64,000 bases of DNA from Aegilops tauschii subsp. strangulata. Its lineage: Eukaryota; Streptophyta; Magnoliopsida; Poales; Poaceae. Under the pieces are notes generated by a model. That model was not told the DNA's origin and made no database searches. It worked only from the letters and a program-made list of their open reading frames with translations. Each line of letters starts with the position of its first letter. Position 1 is the first letter of the stretch. Positions 44,303 to 55,829 of this stretch are shown piece after piece. The stretch spans positions 501,114,601 through 501,178,600 of the forward strand of contig NC_053035.3 of the NCBI RefSeq assembly GCF_002575655.3. The letters are read 5' to 3'. The translations under genes and the position numbers were made by a program.

Positions 44303-45666
44303 CACTAGTAGAAAACAGGGCTTTGGTCACAGGGCAGTATTCACATTAGTCCCGGTTCAGTCACGAACCGGGACTAATGTGAGCATTCGTCCCGGTTCGT
44401 GCGGCTAAGACATTAGTCCCGGTTCACCTGGGCCCTTTAGTCCCGGTTGGTGCCACGAACCGGGACTAAAGGGTGCGATGCCCATTAGTCCCGGTTGGTG
44501 CCACCAACCGGTACTAATGGGCTCTGAGGCATTAGTACCGGTTCATGGCACGAACCGGTACTAAAGGTCTCATTTTCAAACTCTACCCCCCCCCCGACCG
44601 CCTTTTCAGTTTTAGAAAAAACAAAAGAAAATGATGGAAATGTCAAAAAAATAAAATAAAATAAGTTTCCCATGTGATATGTGGTCTAGTTGTTGGAAAA
44701 ATTAACAAATATGAATTTCGACTTTATTTTCAAAATCTCTCTGGAATTTCTTAAAATGGGCATAACTTTTGCATACGAACTCGGATGAAAAAGTTTTTTA
44801 TATGAAAAATCATCTACTCAAAATCCTCAAAAACCTAACAGAAAAAAAGATACGGGGCTTTTAAGATCTGGAGAGGCAAAAAAATTCAAAAAAATTCAAA
44901 TTGTGGTCAAACTGTGGTCAAACAATGGTCAAAATTATTATTCTAGAATATTAGTGTTACTAAATAATTATTTTAGTTTTTTTGAATTTTGGTCAAATCT
45001 GGTCAAAGTGTGGTCAAACTGTGGTCAAACAGTGGTCAAACAATGGTCAAACTAATTATTCCAGAAATATTAGTGTTACTAAATAATTATTGTTTTTTAA
45101 AACAATAGTTTCAAACTCAAACAGTGAAATGTGTCACTTCATGCTCAAGCTAAATTCCTGAGGGTTAATAGAATTGACATCTTACTATTGTCAGGAAAAC
45201 AACAAGTGCAGACTTGGAAACGAGGGAGAATAGAACCTGGAAGTTAAGCGTGCTCAGGCTGGAGTAGTGAGAGGATGGGTGACCGTCAGGGAAGTTAGAT
45301 GATTTGGAATGATGAGGGGTGATTAGAGATTAGAGGATAAATTGAGCAGTGATGAGGGGTGGTGATTAGAGATTAGGGGTTAAAATAATTCAGAAATTTG
45401 AAAATCAAAAAGAAATTTAAAAAAATCAAAAAAAAAATTCAAAAAAAATATCATAAAATTTTCTTTAGTCCCGGTTGGTAACACTTACCAACCGGGACTA
45501 AAGGTGGAGCTCCAGGCTGCGTCCACGTGGACGGCCTTTAGTCCCGGTTCGTGTAAGAACCGGGACTAAAGGGGGGAGGCATTAGTAACGACCCTTTAGT
45601 CCCGGTTCAAAAACCGGGACTAAAGGCCCTTACCAACCGGGACAAAAGCCCCCTTTTCTACTAGTG
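44303..45666. mobile_element. Non-autonomous CACTA element, 1.36 kb, in LINE ORF2
   Basis: The ends CACTAGTAGAAAACAGGG and CCCTTTTCTACTAGTG are inverted, and GTT flanks them (44300-44302 and 45667-45669). Subterminal TTTAGTCCCGGTT / AACCGGGACTAAA copies are dense, as in the 22.1-kb MITE. The AT-rich middle has a GTGGTCAAACT / ATGGTCAAA tandem stretch near 44900-45050. No transposase is present. Confidence 0.95.
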
Positions 45667-46134
45667 GTTGAAATCCCCGTTGATGATCCAAGGGAGTTGC
45701 ACCTGCTGCCCAATGAGCTCGATCTCCTGCAAAAACCTCACCTTGTCATCCACTGCATGTGGCCCATACACTGAGGACACCATCCAAGCCTTGCCATCCA
45801 CCAGAGACAGAACATTGGCCGTAATCGAGAACTTGCCTCTGTGAACAACCATGACACGTAGCACGTCAGGCTTCCAGGCCATCAAAATGCCCCCTCGGGT
45901 GCCCACCGCCGGCAGAGCCTCAAAACCACCGAACCCTGGCCCAAGAGTATTACAAACCACCGACGCATCAACACTATCAAGCTTAGATTCTTGAAGACAA
46001 ACAAGAGCAGCATTACAGGCTTGCATAAAAAGTCTAATAGACGAACGCCTCGCGGGGTTATTCAACCCCCTCACATTCCAGCTCAGCACACCCAGAGACA
46101 TGATCAAGGTGTGAGAGATCCCGCGAGCAGCCAC
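45667..46134 (-). CDS. LINE ORF2, N-terminal endonuclease part
   Basis: Minus-strand ATG at 46132-46134, nine bases after the ORF1 stop. The frame opens with LGVLSWNVRGLNNP and ends at WIINGDFN, both hallmarks of the AP-type endonuclease of plant L1 elements. ESKLDS carries the catalytic glutamate. The frame stops at the CACTA insertion and resumes at 44302. Confidence 0.9.
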
Positions 46135-46143
46135 TGCTGGGTA

Positions 46144-48811
46144 TTAAGCCCCACACGGTTCCACACACTCCGGCAACGAGAAGGCAGCGAACCCCTCGTG
46201 CGCAGGCTCGTCAAACTCTGCCCCATCGGGATCGAAGAGAGCAGTTACAGCCTTGATGTGGTGCGGTGCCAGTTGCTTGTCAAAGAGCTTCAGATACGCG
46301 TCCAGGGCCTCTTGCGACAGGTGTTCTTCAGCTTGAATAATACCCATGCGGCGAAGCAGCACCGTCTGAGCCCGCTGCACCGGACCAATACGCTTGCCAC
46401 CGTTGAGTTTATTGATCCTGGCGCTCCTCCGGGGGGTGAAGTTGGAGGGCAGAGCTTTTTTGCGCCTCTCCGGAGCCGAGGCCGCCGGTCTTGGGCCCAA
46501 AATGGATGGAGCTGGGGAGGCGAGAAGCCCTTCCAGCAGAGTGTCAGTAGCCGATTTGGGTCCGACCATCACATCCAAGGCTGGTTCCGGCGGCGGCACA
46601 GTCGCAGCTGGAGGCAGCAACTGATGAGGCTCCAGCGGAACGGCGAACGGAGTACACACCGTGCTGGAGTTGCTGCCTAAAGGGCTGACAGGCCTGTTGG
46701 TGGTCTGAATGCGCGGCAAGCCATCGCCCATGGACAGCATGTCGGCATCCAAATCCCATCCCCGCACGCCACCACCTTCCTCCTCGTCCGAGCTGGCCAG
46801 CGCGCCTTGCAGCCCGACTGACGCCCTCCCGATCATGTCCTCCGCGGTTTTCTCCAGGCTGAACGAAAGGAGGCGAGGTGGCGAGATGCATAGTTTCAAC
46901 GCCGATGCAAGATCCGGGGTGCAACCCCATGCTGCAGAGCCGACTACCGTAGAGCATACCGATCGAGGAGAGCGCGGCAGGCTCTGGGAGCGAGACAGCA
47001 GGACATGCCAGAACAGCCCACGACCCACCAGCGGGGTGGCGCGCCGGCCGCCGAGCCCACCAACGTAGCGGCAGCCGAAGCAAGGGACCCCGGCGTGTCC
47101 ACAAGCGCCGCAGAGCCCGCAGCCGTAGTGGCCGCAGAGCCGGCAGCACAGCCCACGGCCGTCCCTGAAGAGGCCGGAGGCGTCCGACGCTCCCCGGACG
47201 GTGAAAGCCTTGGCGACCGGTCGATGGACACTGGCGGAGACGACTCAACCCGGCGACCCGGCTCCGAGCCACCCGCCAGCAGAGAGGGATGTGGAATGCC
47301 CCCTGCCGTAGCGAGCAAGCCGTTCACACGACGCCCGCCCCAATCACCCGCAATGCCTAGACCACCAGGGCCGCCAAAGGGATGACCACCAGAACGAGGA
47401 GTATCTCCCCTGCCCGTGCCATCAATCCTGCCCCTTATGCAGTCACGCGAGTAATCGTGCCTCCTTGTAAGATCTTCGTCCTCCTCTGGCTCGAAATTGG
47501 GGTTGAATTGCAAATATGGCACCGTCCTATCCACCACATCCAACACATGAATGGTCAGGTGGTGAATCAAGGTGAGCCTCTCCGTTGGGGGCGTTGGAGA
47601 AGGGGTGCCGCCGGCCAGTCTGGATCGACCGTGTTTGGAAGCCCCACCGGCTCCGGGACCTCAAAGTCGTAGATCTTCGGGATGCCGGAAGGATTCCTCA
47701 TCCAAGCAGTGACGTTTAGCTGCCACCTATCCTCTTGGGGAAGAATCTCGACCAACTGGCCTTTAAGGCTGTTCATGAGCTGGCCAATCACACCTTCCTC
47801 CCACGCGCTCGCCGGGAGGCCCTCGATGCCGATCTTGCAGAAGAAGTCGAGCTTGCCGCTCGAAGCTTGCGCACTCTGATGCCAGCGCTGAAAGGCAATA
47901 GGCACTCCTGCGCACCGGATCTGGCCTCTGCACTGGAAGACCCTTTCGCAGTCCTCCGTGGATGCAAAAGGCAGGAAGGAATCGGCCGGATGAGTGACCT
48001 CCACCCGCACACGACTGCGCTCAACCCCACAGATCCGGCCCAGCGTCTGGACCAGAGCCTCCGGCGAGACCGCCGGCCTCCTCCCCTGCACCGAAGCAAG
48101 CAGGGCCCTGTTGCGGAAGTCCGCTTCCAGCGCCTCCATGCCGGGTGTGCGGGAGAAGATGCCACCCCCCCTTTCCGGCCGCAGATCTGGATCCCCGTGG
48201 GTGTACAACTCGTCGGGGAAGCGGTGGCCAGCCAGAGGAGGGTAGTGCGGCATGCTCAAGGGTGGGGTGGAGCGTGCGAGGCGGAGCTTTCAGGCGAGGG
48301 CCGGCGGGCAGCGGTCGCAGCAGGCGCCTGAGGCGGCGGAGCAGCGCTACGCTGGGCGCGGAATGGGGAGCAGTTGCGAGCAATGTGGCCTGGAGTCCAG
48401 CAAAGATGGCATCGAATCTCGCCGGCGCACTTATCCTTCACGTGCCCCGACTCCAGGCATTTAAAACAGCGACCCCGCAACCACCGGGAAATCCTAGGCT
48501 TGGAAACAAGCAGATGACTGACGGCGAGCGCATCCGCATAACGGCGCTGGCGACAGTGATTGCGCACCTCAATCCAACCGTCGTTTTCGCGTTCCAGATC
48601 CGCCGAAGCTGGGCGCGAACGGCCCGGAAGCGGCGCATCAACAGACGAAACAGGGGCCGGCACCTGGCGACCGGGGACGCTATGTGGCTAGCGGGCATCG
48701 GAACGATGGCCCGACGGGTGGGGCTGGGGATGGGTTACGCGGCGGCCGCGGAGAGATCCGGCGGGCGCGGCAGGGGAGCGTGGGAGCAAGACGACCGTTG
48801 GGGAGCCATCA
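46144..48811 (-). pseudogene. LINE ORF1 with two zinc knuckles, frameshifted
   Basis: Four minus-strand frames in sequence appear to be one broken ORF1: 48663-48256 with two CCHC knuckles (CFKCLESGHVKDKC and CHLCWTPGHIARNC), 48259-47567 with the post-knuckle domain (GKLDFFCKIGIEGLPASAW), 47570-46944 which is Gly/Ala/Ser-rich, and 47028-46144 with a conserved C-terminal part (RRSARINKLNGGKRIG). The start could be the ATG pair near 48806-48811. ORF1 is an RNA-binding protein needed for LINE movement. Three frame changes make it inactive even though ORF2 is well preserved, unless some are sequencing errors. Confidence 0.7.
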
Positions 48812-48823
48812 TGTTGGTCGCTC

Positions 48824-48983
48824 CTTACTGGATATAATTAATAGGCACAAGCTACTTCGTTGTCCAATGTCTCTGTTCCTTTTAGTTATCGAGTTCTTTT
48901 GGTATTGTAAGAGGAGTAGATCGATTATACATATGAGCGATGAAGTTAGTATATACTGGATAGAAATAATAGGCAAAAGTTAT
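48824..48983 (+). other. 3' flank of copy C, middle segment
   Basis: This continues the copy C flank beyond the LINE (ATAGGCACAAGCTACTTCG, GATGAAGTTAGTATA) and stops matching copies A and B after GGCAAAAGTTAT at 48983. Confidence 0.8.
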
Positions 48984-49123
48984 GAGATTGTTTCTAGTAC
49001 ATCTGTCTAATTAATATGAGCTGTTCATTCTTGATCATTCAATGGACTAGATCCATCAATACTACTGAACAAGAGTAGTATTTTCTGTCCAAAGGTAAAA
49101 TCGGAAGATAAACAAAACAAAAA

Positions 49124-49367
49124 CAGTTTTGCTAAAACACATCTAGATGTGCCTTAAGTATTGCACATCTAAGTCCTCGAAGCACCCGCCGTTGGTAACG
49201 TGATGTATGACGAGCCTCTCATTGATCTTAGACGAGTATCTCATTGATCTTACGTTGAGATTCGTGTGGATATTTTCTTTTTCCTGTTTCTTTTCTTTTT
49301 TATGCTTGAGTCACTCACTTAGATGTGCAATAATTAGAGCACATCTAGATGTGCCCTAGACACACCC
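49124..49367. mobile_element. MULE-type MITE related to the one at 25.9 kb
   Basis: Inverted arms: CACATCTAGATGTG..TTGCACATCTAAG at the left and CTTAGATGTGCAATAATTAG..CACATCTAGATGTG at the right, outer end GGGTGTGTCTAGGG in reverse orientation. The core of about 140 bp has no ORF. The flanks are A-rich, so a 9-bp duplication cannot be proved. Confidence 0.6.
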
Positions 49368-49562
49368 AAAAAAAATACTAAAACTCTACACGCAAAATCG
49401 AAACCGCGTGTTTTCTTTTCGATGTAGTCCATCCGTTCCAGGACTGTTGGCGGAAGCCCGATTCAATTATTTTCCAGTAGATCTAATCGCTTTGGAGCTT
49501 TTCATTTATTTCTCGCCTACACACAATTTTGGTGTTGCAAGACTTTGCTAGTTGCTGGCGTG

Positions 49563-49686
49563 TTTTTGGATGTGCGCGAGTTGGTGTTCAATATGTGCAA
49601 CCTAGCCATGCAAAGACCAGGTGTGTGCTCTTTGTTTTATGTATCTTCTTGAGGGACATGAACACCAACTCGCGCACATCCAAAAA
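49563..49686. repeat. Perfect 28-bp inverted repeat around a LINE-like tail
   Basis: 49563-49590 and 49659-49686 are exact reverse complements with a 68-bp loop. The loop contains GCCATGCAAAGACCAGGTGTG, similar to a Triticeae LINE 3' tail. Immediately downstream, AAAAGGATTAACCAGTAAAC with its following bases is duplicated directly (from about 49683 and 49737). Confidence 0.8.
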
Positions 49687-49739
49687 GGATTAACCAGTAA
49701 ACACCAACAAAATGGTATCCATCCGTAAACATATGCAAA

Positions 49740-50730
49740 AGGATTAACCAGTAAACACCAACAAAATGGTATCTCTTTCAGGAGCAGCAGGGCAAATGGG
49801 ATACAAGGAAGCCACATCACAAGATATTAGTCCTGCATCATAAAAGCATTACAATTAGATAATTATGATGGAATATCTTAAAACTTTGCTGAGCAAATGG
49901 AAATAGTAAGCTCTTTGATACAACGATAGGTAAACCCCTACTGGGTGCCTAACTGAATAGTTAATGTTGGCCATTGTTGAAGATAAGATGCTTAAGATAA
50001 ACCCGCAAGCCTCCTTCAGTGAAGACATGCAAAAAGATTAACTTGTGACCACAACAACTAATTCAGCACAAAGAGATCAGATTTCAGAAACATGTATTAT
50101 AAAAAGGCACCATAAACAATTGCAATTTGATAAGCAAAGCATACAGTACTAAAAAAATCCTACTCTGAAAATTATTTTCTAAACATCTATTGCATTTGAT
50201 TTTCCCTTTGTTAATCAATGACAATAAAGAATCCACGTACACAATGGAAGAAAGTGCTCGAGAATTATTTTTCACTTAATTCAAGTATAGCTTGCATTAC
50301 TAACAATAAAAAGGAAGGCATGCATTAAAATCAATGTAACTGAAGTGAATCACAAAGATATCACTCATGCTTGAGCAATAGGCATGAGCAAAAGAAAAAC
50401 AAAACAAAATTATATTCAATGGCAACCGGGAGGACAACTAATGGACCAACTAAACACATGTATCATATATAGTCAATAACAGAACCTTTGACCTGGATCA
50501 TAATCTCATCCAACTTATATCAATTCAAACTCTCCTTTCTTTACTGAACGATCATAAGAAATAACAGAAAGTATTTTTTAGTAGATATCACAGTGGTACG
50601 ATGACACTATTGAACAAAGTGGCTTCTATTAAAGCTGACCAAATTTTCATAGTTTACTAAAAGGTAGCAACTATCAATCTATAATGGGTTGTATAAACAA
50701 ACAAATGTTGATGCCACATGATTTAAAGCT
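49740..50730. other. AT-rich unassigned region
   Basis: About 1 kb, non-repetitive in appearance, with no ORF or element recognised. Confidence 0.4.
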
Positions 50731-50734
50731 TGCA

Positions 50735-51590
50735 GATCCCAGACTGCCTCCATCAGCCGCTCCCTTGGCAGCGTCTGCTCCAGGTCCACCTCCCCATGTA
50801 TATCATCTTTACACGGAACAATTAAGGTGCAACGGTTACCACCCATAAAATCCTAAATGGAAAAAATAAGAAATTGCATGCCTGAATTATAATGTGAGAA
50901 CACAGAGAGACTAACCTTGAGGAACATCTCCAGGGATACATCGAAAATGTCATTGACCTTGTGGATGTTGAGAACAACTTTAAATCCTTTCTATATCTGA
51001 GAGTACGCCAACAATAGGAACAACTACCAGTAGGTGATGCGACAGACACTGAGAATGTTAACCTTAATGAATCTTGAGACTGTAGATATAACTTTAACAC
51101 TGAATGAACTATGCAAGTATACTAATTCAAACTCCACATATCATTCCAGCAAGAGCATAGATGTGACATGATAATCATAAGTTCTCTAAAAGAACAAACA
51201 TGGCAGAATGCTCAAGAAGTAGCAAGATTAAACAAAAAAACGGTGTGCCACTTGCAATCTTGTGAAGATGTGGTGTGAAAATATCAGATGATCTCTCCCA
51301 GCCAACAGTAAATCCTCCCCTGTCAGCCTTCTTGGACTCAAGTGTAGAGGCCACTTACACTCTATAAAAAATGAGGAAACCAAGTCGACATCAGAGAGAG
51401 AGAGCAACCTGGGCGGCTGGATGATGGTGCTCTCCTCCTGATGGAATGGCAATGACATATGCATCTTCCCAGGGAAGATCTCCCCCCTTTCTAGCTGCTT
51501 GCTGCACCGATGGAATCAGGAGACAACGCACATCTTAATCAGGAAAGGCATACGGAAACGAAAGGGACAACACCTGACGAACTACGGCGG
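50735..51590 (-). pseudogene. Possible exons of an unrecognised gene
   Basis: Three minus-strand segments look like exons. 51491-51422: after an AG acceptor, open as QQAARKGGDLPWEDAYVIAI, ending at GCCCAG|GTTGCT. 50986-50915: acceptor ATAG, open as KGFKVVLNIHKVNDIFDVSL, donor AAG|GTTAGT. 50849-50735: acceptor TTTAG, open as DFMGGNRCTLIVPCKDDIHG and onward. The last two stay in one frame across the proposed intron. The GC-rich 51590-51800 would be a leader. I recognise no family. It may be a gene, a captured fragment or chance, and no complete reading frame was assembled. Confidence 0.3.
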
Positions 51591-51799
51591 GGCAAGAAGA
51601 GGCCCGCCACTCCTCCTGCGCCCCTCCCGGAGATGCAAGAGAAAGAAGACTGCCAGGGAGGGGCGAGAGGAAGCCGATGAGGAGAAGAAGAAGAGGGGCG
51701 GGGATGGTGGCCGATGGGAGGGGAGGGGGCTTGGGTGGCTAGCGGCGACGCTCGAGAGATTAGAGATGCGAGGGGGAGGAGTAGGGCTGGCGGCCACAT

Positions 51800-54255
51800 C
51801 CCTAAGTGTCTCACCGATTGGGGAAAGAGCACTGAATCGAAGGAAGGCACGTTACGCAGGGGTAAGCGAAATGCCGAAACTGCCCTCAGCAGCCACCCAA
51901 ATTTACGGCGCGGTGGCACGCCCCATGTGCCTATTTGCTGTTGGAGCACAAACGAAGGCCGAAGCAAACAAACCAATAGTCCAAGTCATAAAAAACTATT
52001 TCTAAACTATTTTCAGATTTAACGGTCAAACTCAAAATTGTTGAGTACAAAAGTGTTGATTTGCTAGGTAGCCCAATATTGAAACTTAAAATTGGTAGGG
52101 AAGTAACGACAATGCCTTAATCCTGCCAAATGAATAGGAAAATCAATAAGCAGCTACCATATCCAATCTGGAGCTAGAACCCAAATACATGAACCTTCAT
52201 AAAGTAATAAAAACGGAAGTTTCAGCGTATCAGCAACCCAAATACCTGAACCTTCATCCTTATTTAACCCTTCTTTTGTGTAGGTAATTTATTTTATTAC
52301 ACTCTAGTTGCAAGCTTGTTCAAACTGCACCCGGCAAACAAATTTATTATTAGTAAAGATAATGGTGGATTAATTGAACCAATTCATCCTATAAAGGTCC
52401 ACAAGCATCTCAAAAGTGTGCAAATAATTAGAGAGAAGCTGTCTCAACTAAACTTACTACAGGGTTAATATTTTCCCTATCATTTATTTTCTTGAATGAC
52501 CCCAATACCCAATCGACTAACAAAGCATGCAACTGACCAATAATGAATCATGTAAGAAATAGTTTTAGTGGACCATTCACCTTGAATAATTAACATCTAC
52601 TATTCCATATGATATGTTGAATCCTACTCCAAGTGTTGTAGCATACTTCTAGCTTATTTCAGTTCTAGTTCTCGACCAAAATTATCTCCATAATCTTCAA
52701 TCTAAATACTTCAAAGTCGTCGACCAGTTTCATGGAGGATTCCTTTCTCTAGCCATCACACGGACTGAACCAGTGTAAGTAGGAAATTTGAAACCCTTAC
52801 TGAAAGTATGATAGATCAACCCATCTAAGAAGGCATAGTTGACATCGTTCATAGAATAGACACTAAACCAATTAAACTACAACCCAGTATACGCACAACT
52901 CACTTGGCGTGGCAACTTAATAATCTAGCAAGCACAGGAAATAATATTTCAGTAATCTAAGCATAAATGGATCCCAAAAGATAAGGATGATTGATTCAAA
53001 CTAAAAAGAGCAGGCACATGCATACTTAATAATCTAGTTATACACAGATTCATAGAATCCATGAATGTAAAGATCGATTTCACTCGACAATTTTCATGTG
53101 AATACTCAATCATGATCTTAAAATTATATATTTCAGTTTTATTCTAGCTTACATACCAGAAGCAACCAACTATGCAAGGGCAATTCCAGACCATAGCAAT
53201 CAAGAAAAGCACCAGATATGTTTTCGTCATAAGAAATTGTCAGACATGCCCATCAATGATCTCACATTCTGTATCGCTGGAATAAATTCAGCATCACGAA
53301 GGATTCCTTGTAAATTTGGATCCACGATAGGGAAAAGATATACAAATACATAAAGAAGGTAGAGAATGTAGAACACAACAAACAGTCCTCCATTGCATCA
53401 ATTTAAAACATGCATCAAGCAATAGATAAAAGCTCATGCTTAGTCTATGGTGTTATCTTCATAAAAGAACTGTTCATTTCCTTTCTTTTTGAGGTAGCCA
53501 ATGGTGTTAATTTTACAAGAGAAACATAGAGCACGGGTAAGATTCACCGGCAAAATTGATTGTTCTGTCCATACAATAAGAAAATCATTCCTATTTCCAC
53601 AGGTAATATCGCCAAAGTATATATCACCAATCTGGGAAAAGTGAGGAAAAGATTACAAAATTTAAATACATATTTAAAACATGCATCAATTTATCACAGG
53701 CAACACCTGGGAAAAGTGAGGAAAATATTACAAATTTTAAATACATATTCAGAATTGACTTTTTGCTTCAGTTTATTGCCCCTTCTTTATTAATTACAAT
53801 AAGGAGTCAACATATACAATAGGAGGAATTGGAGAAAGTAGACTTTACTATACATAGCTGCTATCTGGTTATCGACACTGACATATATCATTTGAAGATT
53901 TAAAGAACTAAAACCAAATGCTATAAAATAAACAGTGATATTAACTCTAACTACACGATTGACAAAGAAATGGCACTATGGGCATATGAATCTAAAATGG
54001 CTGCAGAATCTGAGTGACTATCAGTAAAATCACACGTACCATATGTTGCATGTCCACTGATCATCCATACTCGAGTAATCCTTTGCTCACATTAATCTGT
54101 TGGCACATGTTCTGAAGCTAACACACACATAGCTTAGCCCAGACAGATTGAGACTAATTCATGGAATGGAAGGATATGTACTATAACCATTTGTTAAGAA
54201 AAGTATTATGCGAAAATCAAAGTCTACAGGCCACTAACTAAACTGAAAGCGTGCT
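51800..54255. other. AT-rich unassigned region
   Basis: About 2.4 kb with only short frames. A local duplication (CTGGGAAAAGTGAGGAAAA.ATTACAAA..TAAATACATAT) occurs at about 53632-53674 and 53708-53750. No element ends were recognised; it could be intron or intergenic sequence. Confidence 0.4.
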
Positions 54256-55829
54256 TGATACGTCTCCAACGTATCTATAATTTTTTATTGCTTCATGCTA
54301 TATTATATTCTGTTTTGGATGATTAATGGGCTTTGTTATACACTTTTATATTATTTTTGGGACTAACCTATTAACTGGAGGCCCAGCCCAAATTGCTGTT
54401 TTTTTTTGCCAATTTCAGAGTTCGTAGAAAAAGAATATCAAACGGAGTCCAAACGGATTGAAACCTTCGGGAACGTGATTTTCGGAACAAACGTGATCCA
54501 GAGGACTTGGAGTCTACGTCAAGAAATCAACCAGGAGAGCACGAGGCAGGGGGGCGCGCCTACCCCCGGGCGCGCCCTCCATCCTTGTGGAGCCCACGTT
54601 GCTCCACCGACGTACTTCTTCCTCCTATATATACCTACGTACCCCCAAACCAACAGAAGCATCCACGAAAACCTAATTCCACCGCCGCAACCTTCTGTAC
54701 CCGTGAGATCCCATCTTGGGGCCTTTTCCGGCGTCCTCCCGGAGGGGGCATTGATCATGGAGGGCTTCTACATCAACACCATAGCCTCTCCGATGATGTG
54801 TGAGTAGTTTACCTCAGACCTTCGGGTCCATAGTTATTAGCTAGATGGCTTCTTCTCTCTCTTTGGATCTCAATACAAAGTTCTCCACGATTCTCGTGGA
54901 GATCTATTCGATGTAATCTTCTTTTGCGGTGTGTTTGTTGAGATCGATGAATTGTGGGTTTATGATCAAGTTTATCTATGAACAATATTTGAATCTTCTC
55001 TGAATTCTTTTATGTATGATTGGTTATCTTTGCAAGTCTCTTCGAATTATCAGTTTGGTTCGGCCTACTAGATTGATCTTTCTTGCAATGGGAGAAGTGC
55101 TTATCTTTGGGTTCAATCTTGTGGTGTCCTTTCCCAGTGACAGCAGGGGCAGCAAGGCACGTATTGTATTGTTGCCATCGAGGATAACAAGATGGGGTTT
55201 ATATCATATTGCATGAGTTTATCCCTCTACAACATGTCATCTTACTTAAAGCATTACTCTGTTCTTTTGAACTTAATACTCTAGATGCATGCTGTATAGC
55301 GGTCGATGTGTGGAGTAATAGTAGTAGATGCAGGCAGGAGTCGGTGTACTTGTCACGGACGTGATGCCTATATACATGATCATACCTAGATATTCTCATA
55401 ACTATGCTCAATTCTATCAATTGCTCAACAGTAATTTATTCACCCACCGTAATACTTATGCTCTTGAGAGAAGCCACTAGTGAAACCTATGGCCCCCGGG
55501 TCTATTTTCCATCATATTAATCTTCCAACACTTAGCTGTTTTTATTGCCTTATATTTTACTTTGCATCTTTATTATAAAAATACCAAAATATTATCTTAT
55601 CATATCTATCAGATCTCACTTTCGTAAGTGACCGTGAAGGGATTGACAACCCCTTTATTGCGTTGGTTGCGAGGTTTTTATTTGTTTGTGTAGGTGCGAG
55701 GGACTTGAGCGTGGCCTCCTACTGGATTGATACCTTGGTTCTCAAAAATTGAGGGAAATACTTACGCTACTTTGCTGCATCACCCTTTCCTCTTCAAGGG
55801 AAAACCAACGCAGTGCTCAAGAGGTAGCA
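54256..55829 (+). mobile_element. Solo-LTR candidate, 1.57 kb
   Basis: The sequence begins TGATACGTCTCCAACGTATC and ends GAGGTAGCA (TG..CA). It matches, from memory, a very common Triticeae LTR: GGGACTAACCTATTAACTGG, CAAACGGAGTCCAAACGG, a TATA region CTCCTATATATACC near 54631, and CCCAGTGACAGCAGGGGCAG. No second copy or internal domain follows, so it is probably a solo LTR left by recombination. No 5-bp duplication is visible (GTGCT versus GAACT). Confidence 0.65.

Larger units (their letters stand above)
41034..48823 (-). mobile_element. Near full-length L1-type LINE carrying a CACTA element
   Basis: A minus-strand element with ORF1 (about 48811-46144) and ORF2 (46134-41189) separated by 9 nt, and a short 3' UTR ending at 41034. 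The duplication CTTACTGGATATA(TA)ATTA is at 41015-41033 and 48824-48840. The empty site is preserved as ACTGGATATAATAGGC beside copy A. A CACTA element (44303-45666) splits ORF2. Otherwise ORF2 has no stop or frameshift, so this is among the youngest elements in the window. Confidence 0.9.

Noticed and set aside
54406..54807. 133-codon plus-strand ORF
   Set aside because: It lies within the solo-LTR candidate and is part of a common repeat.
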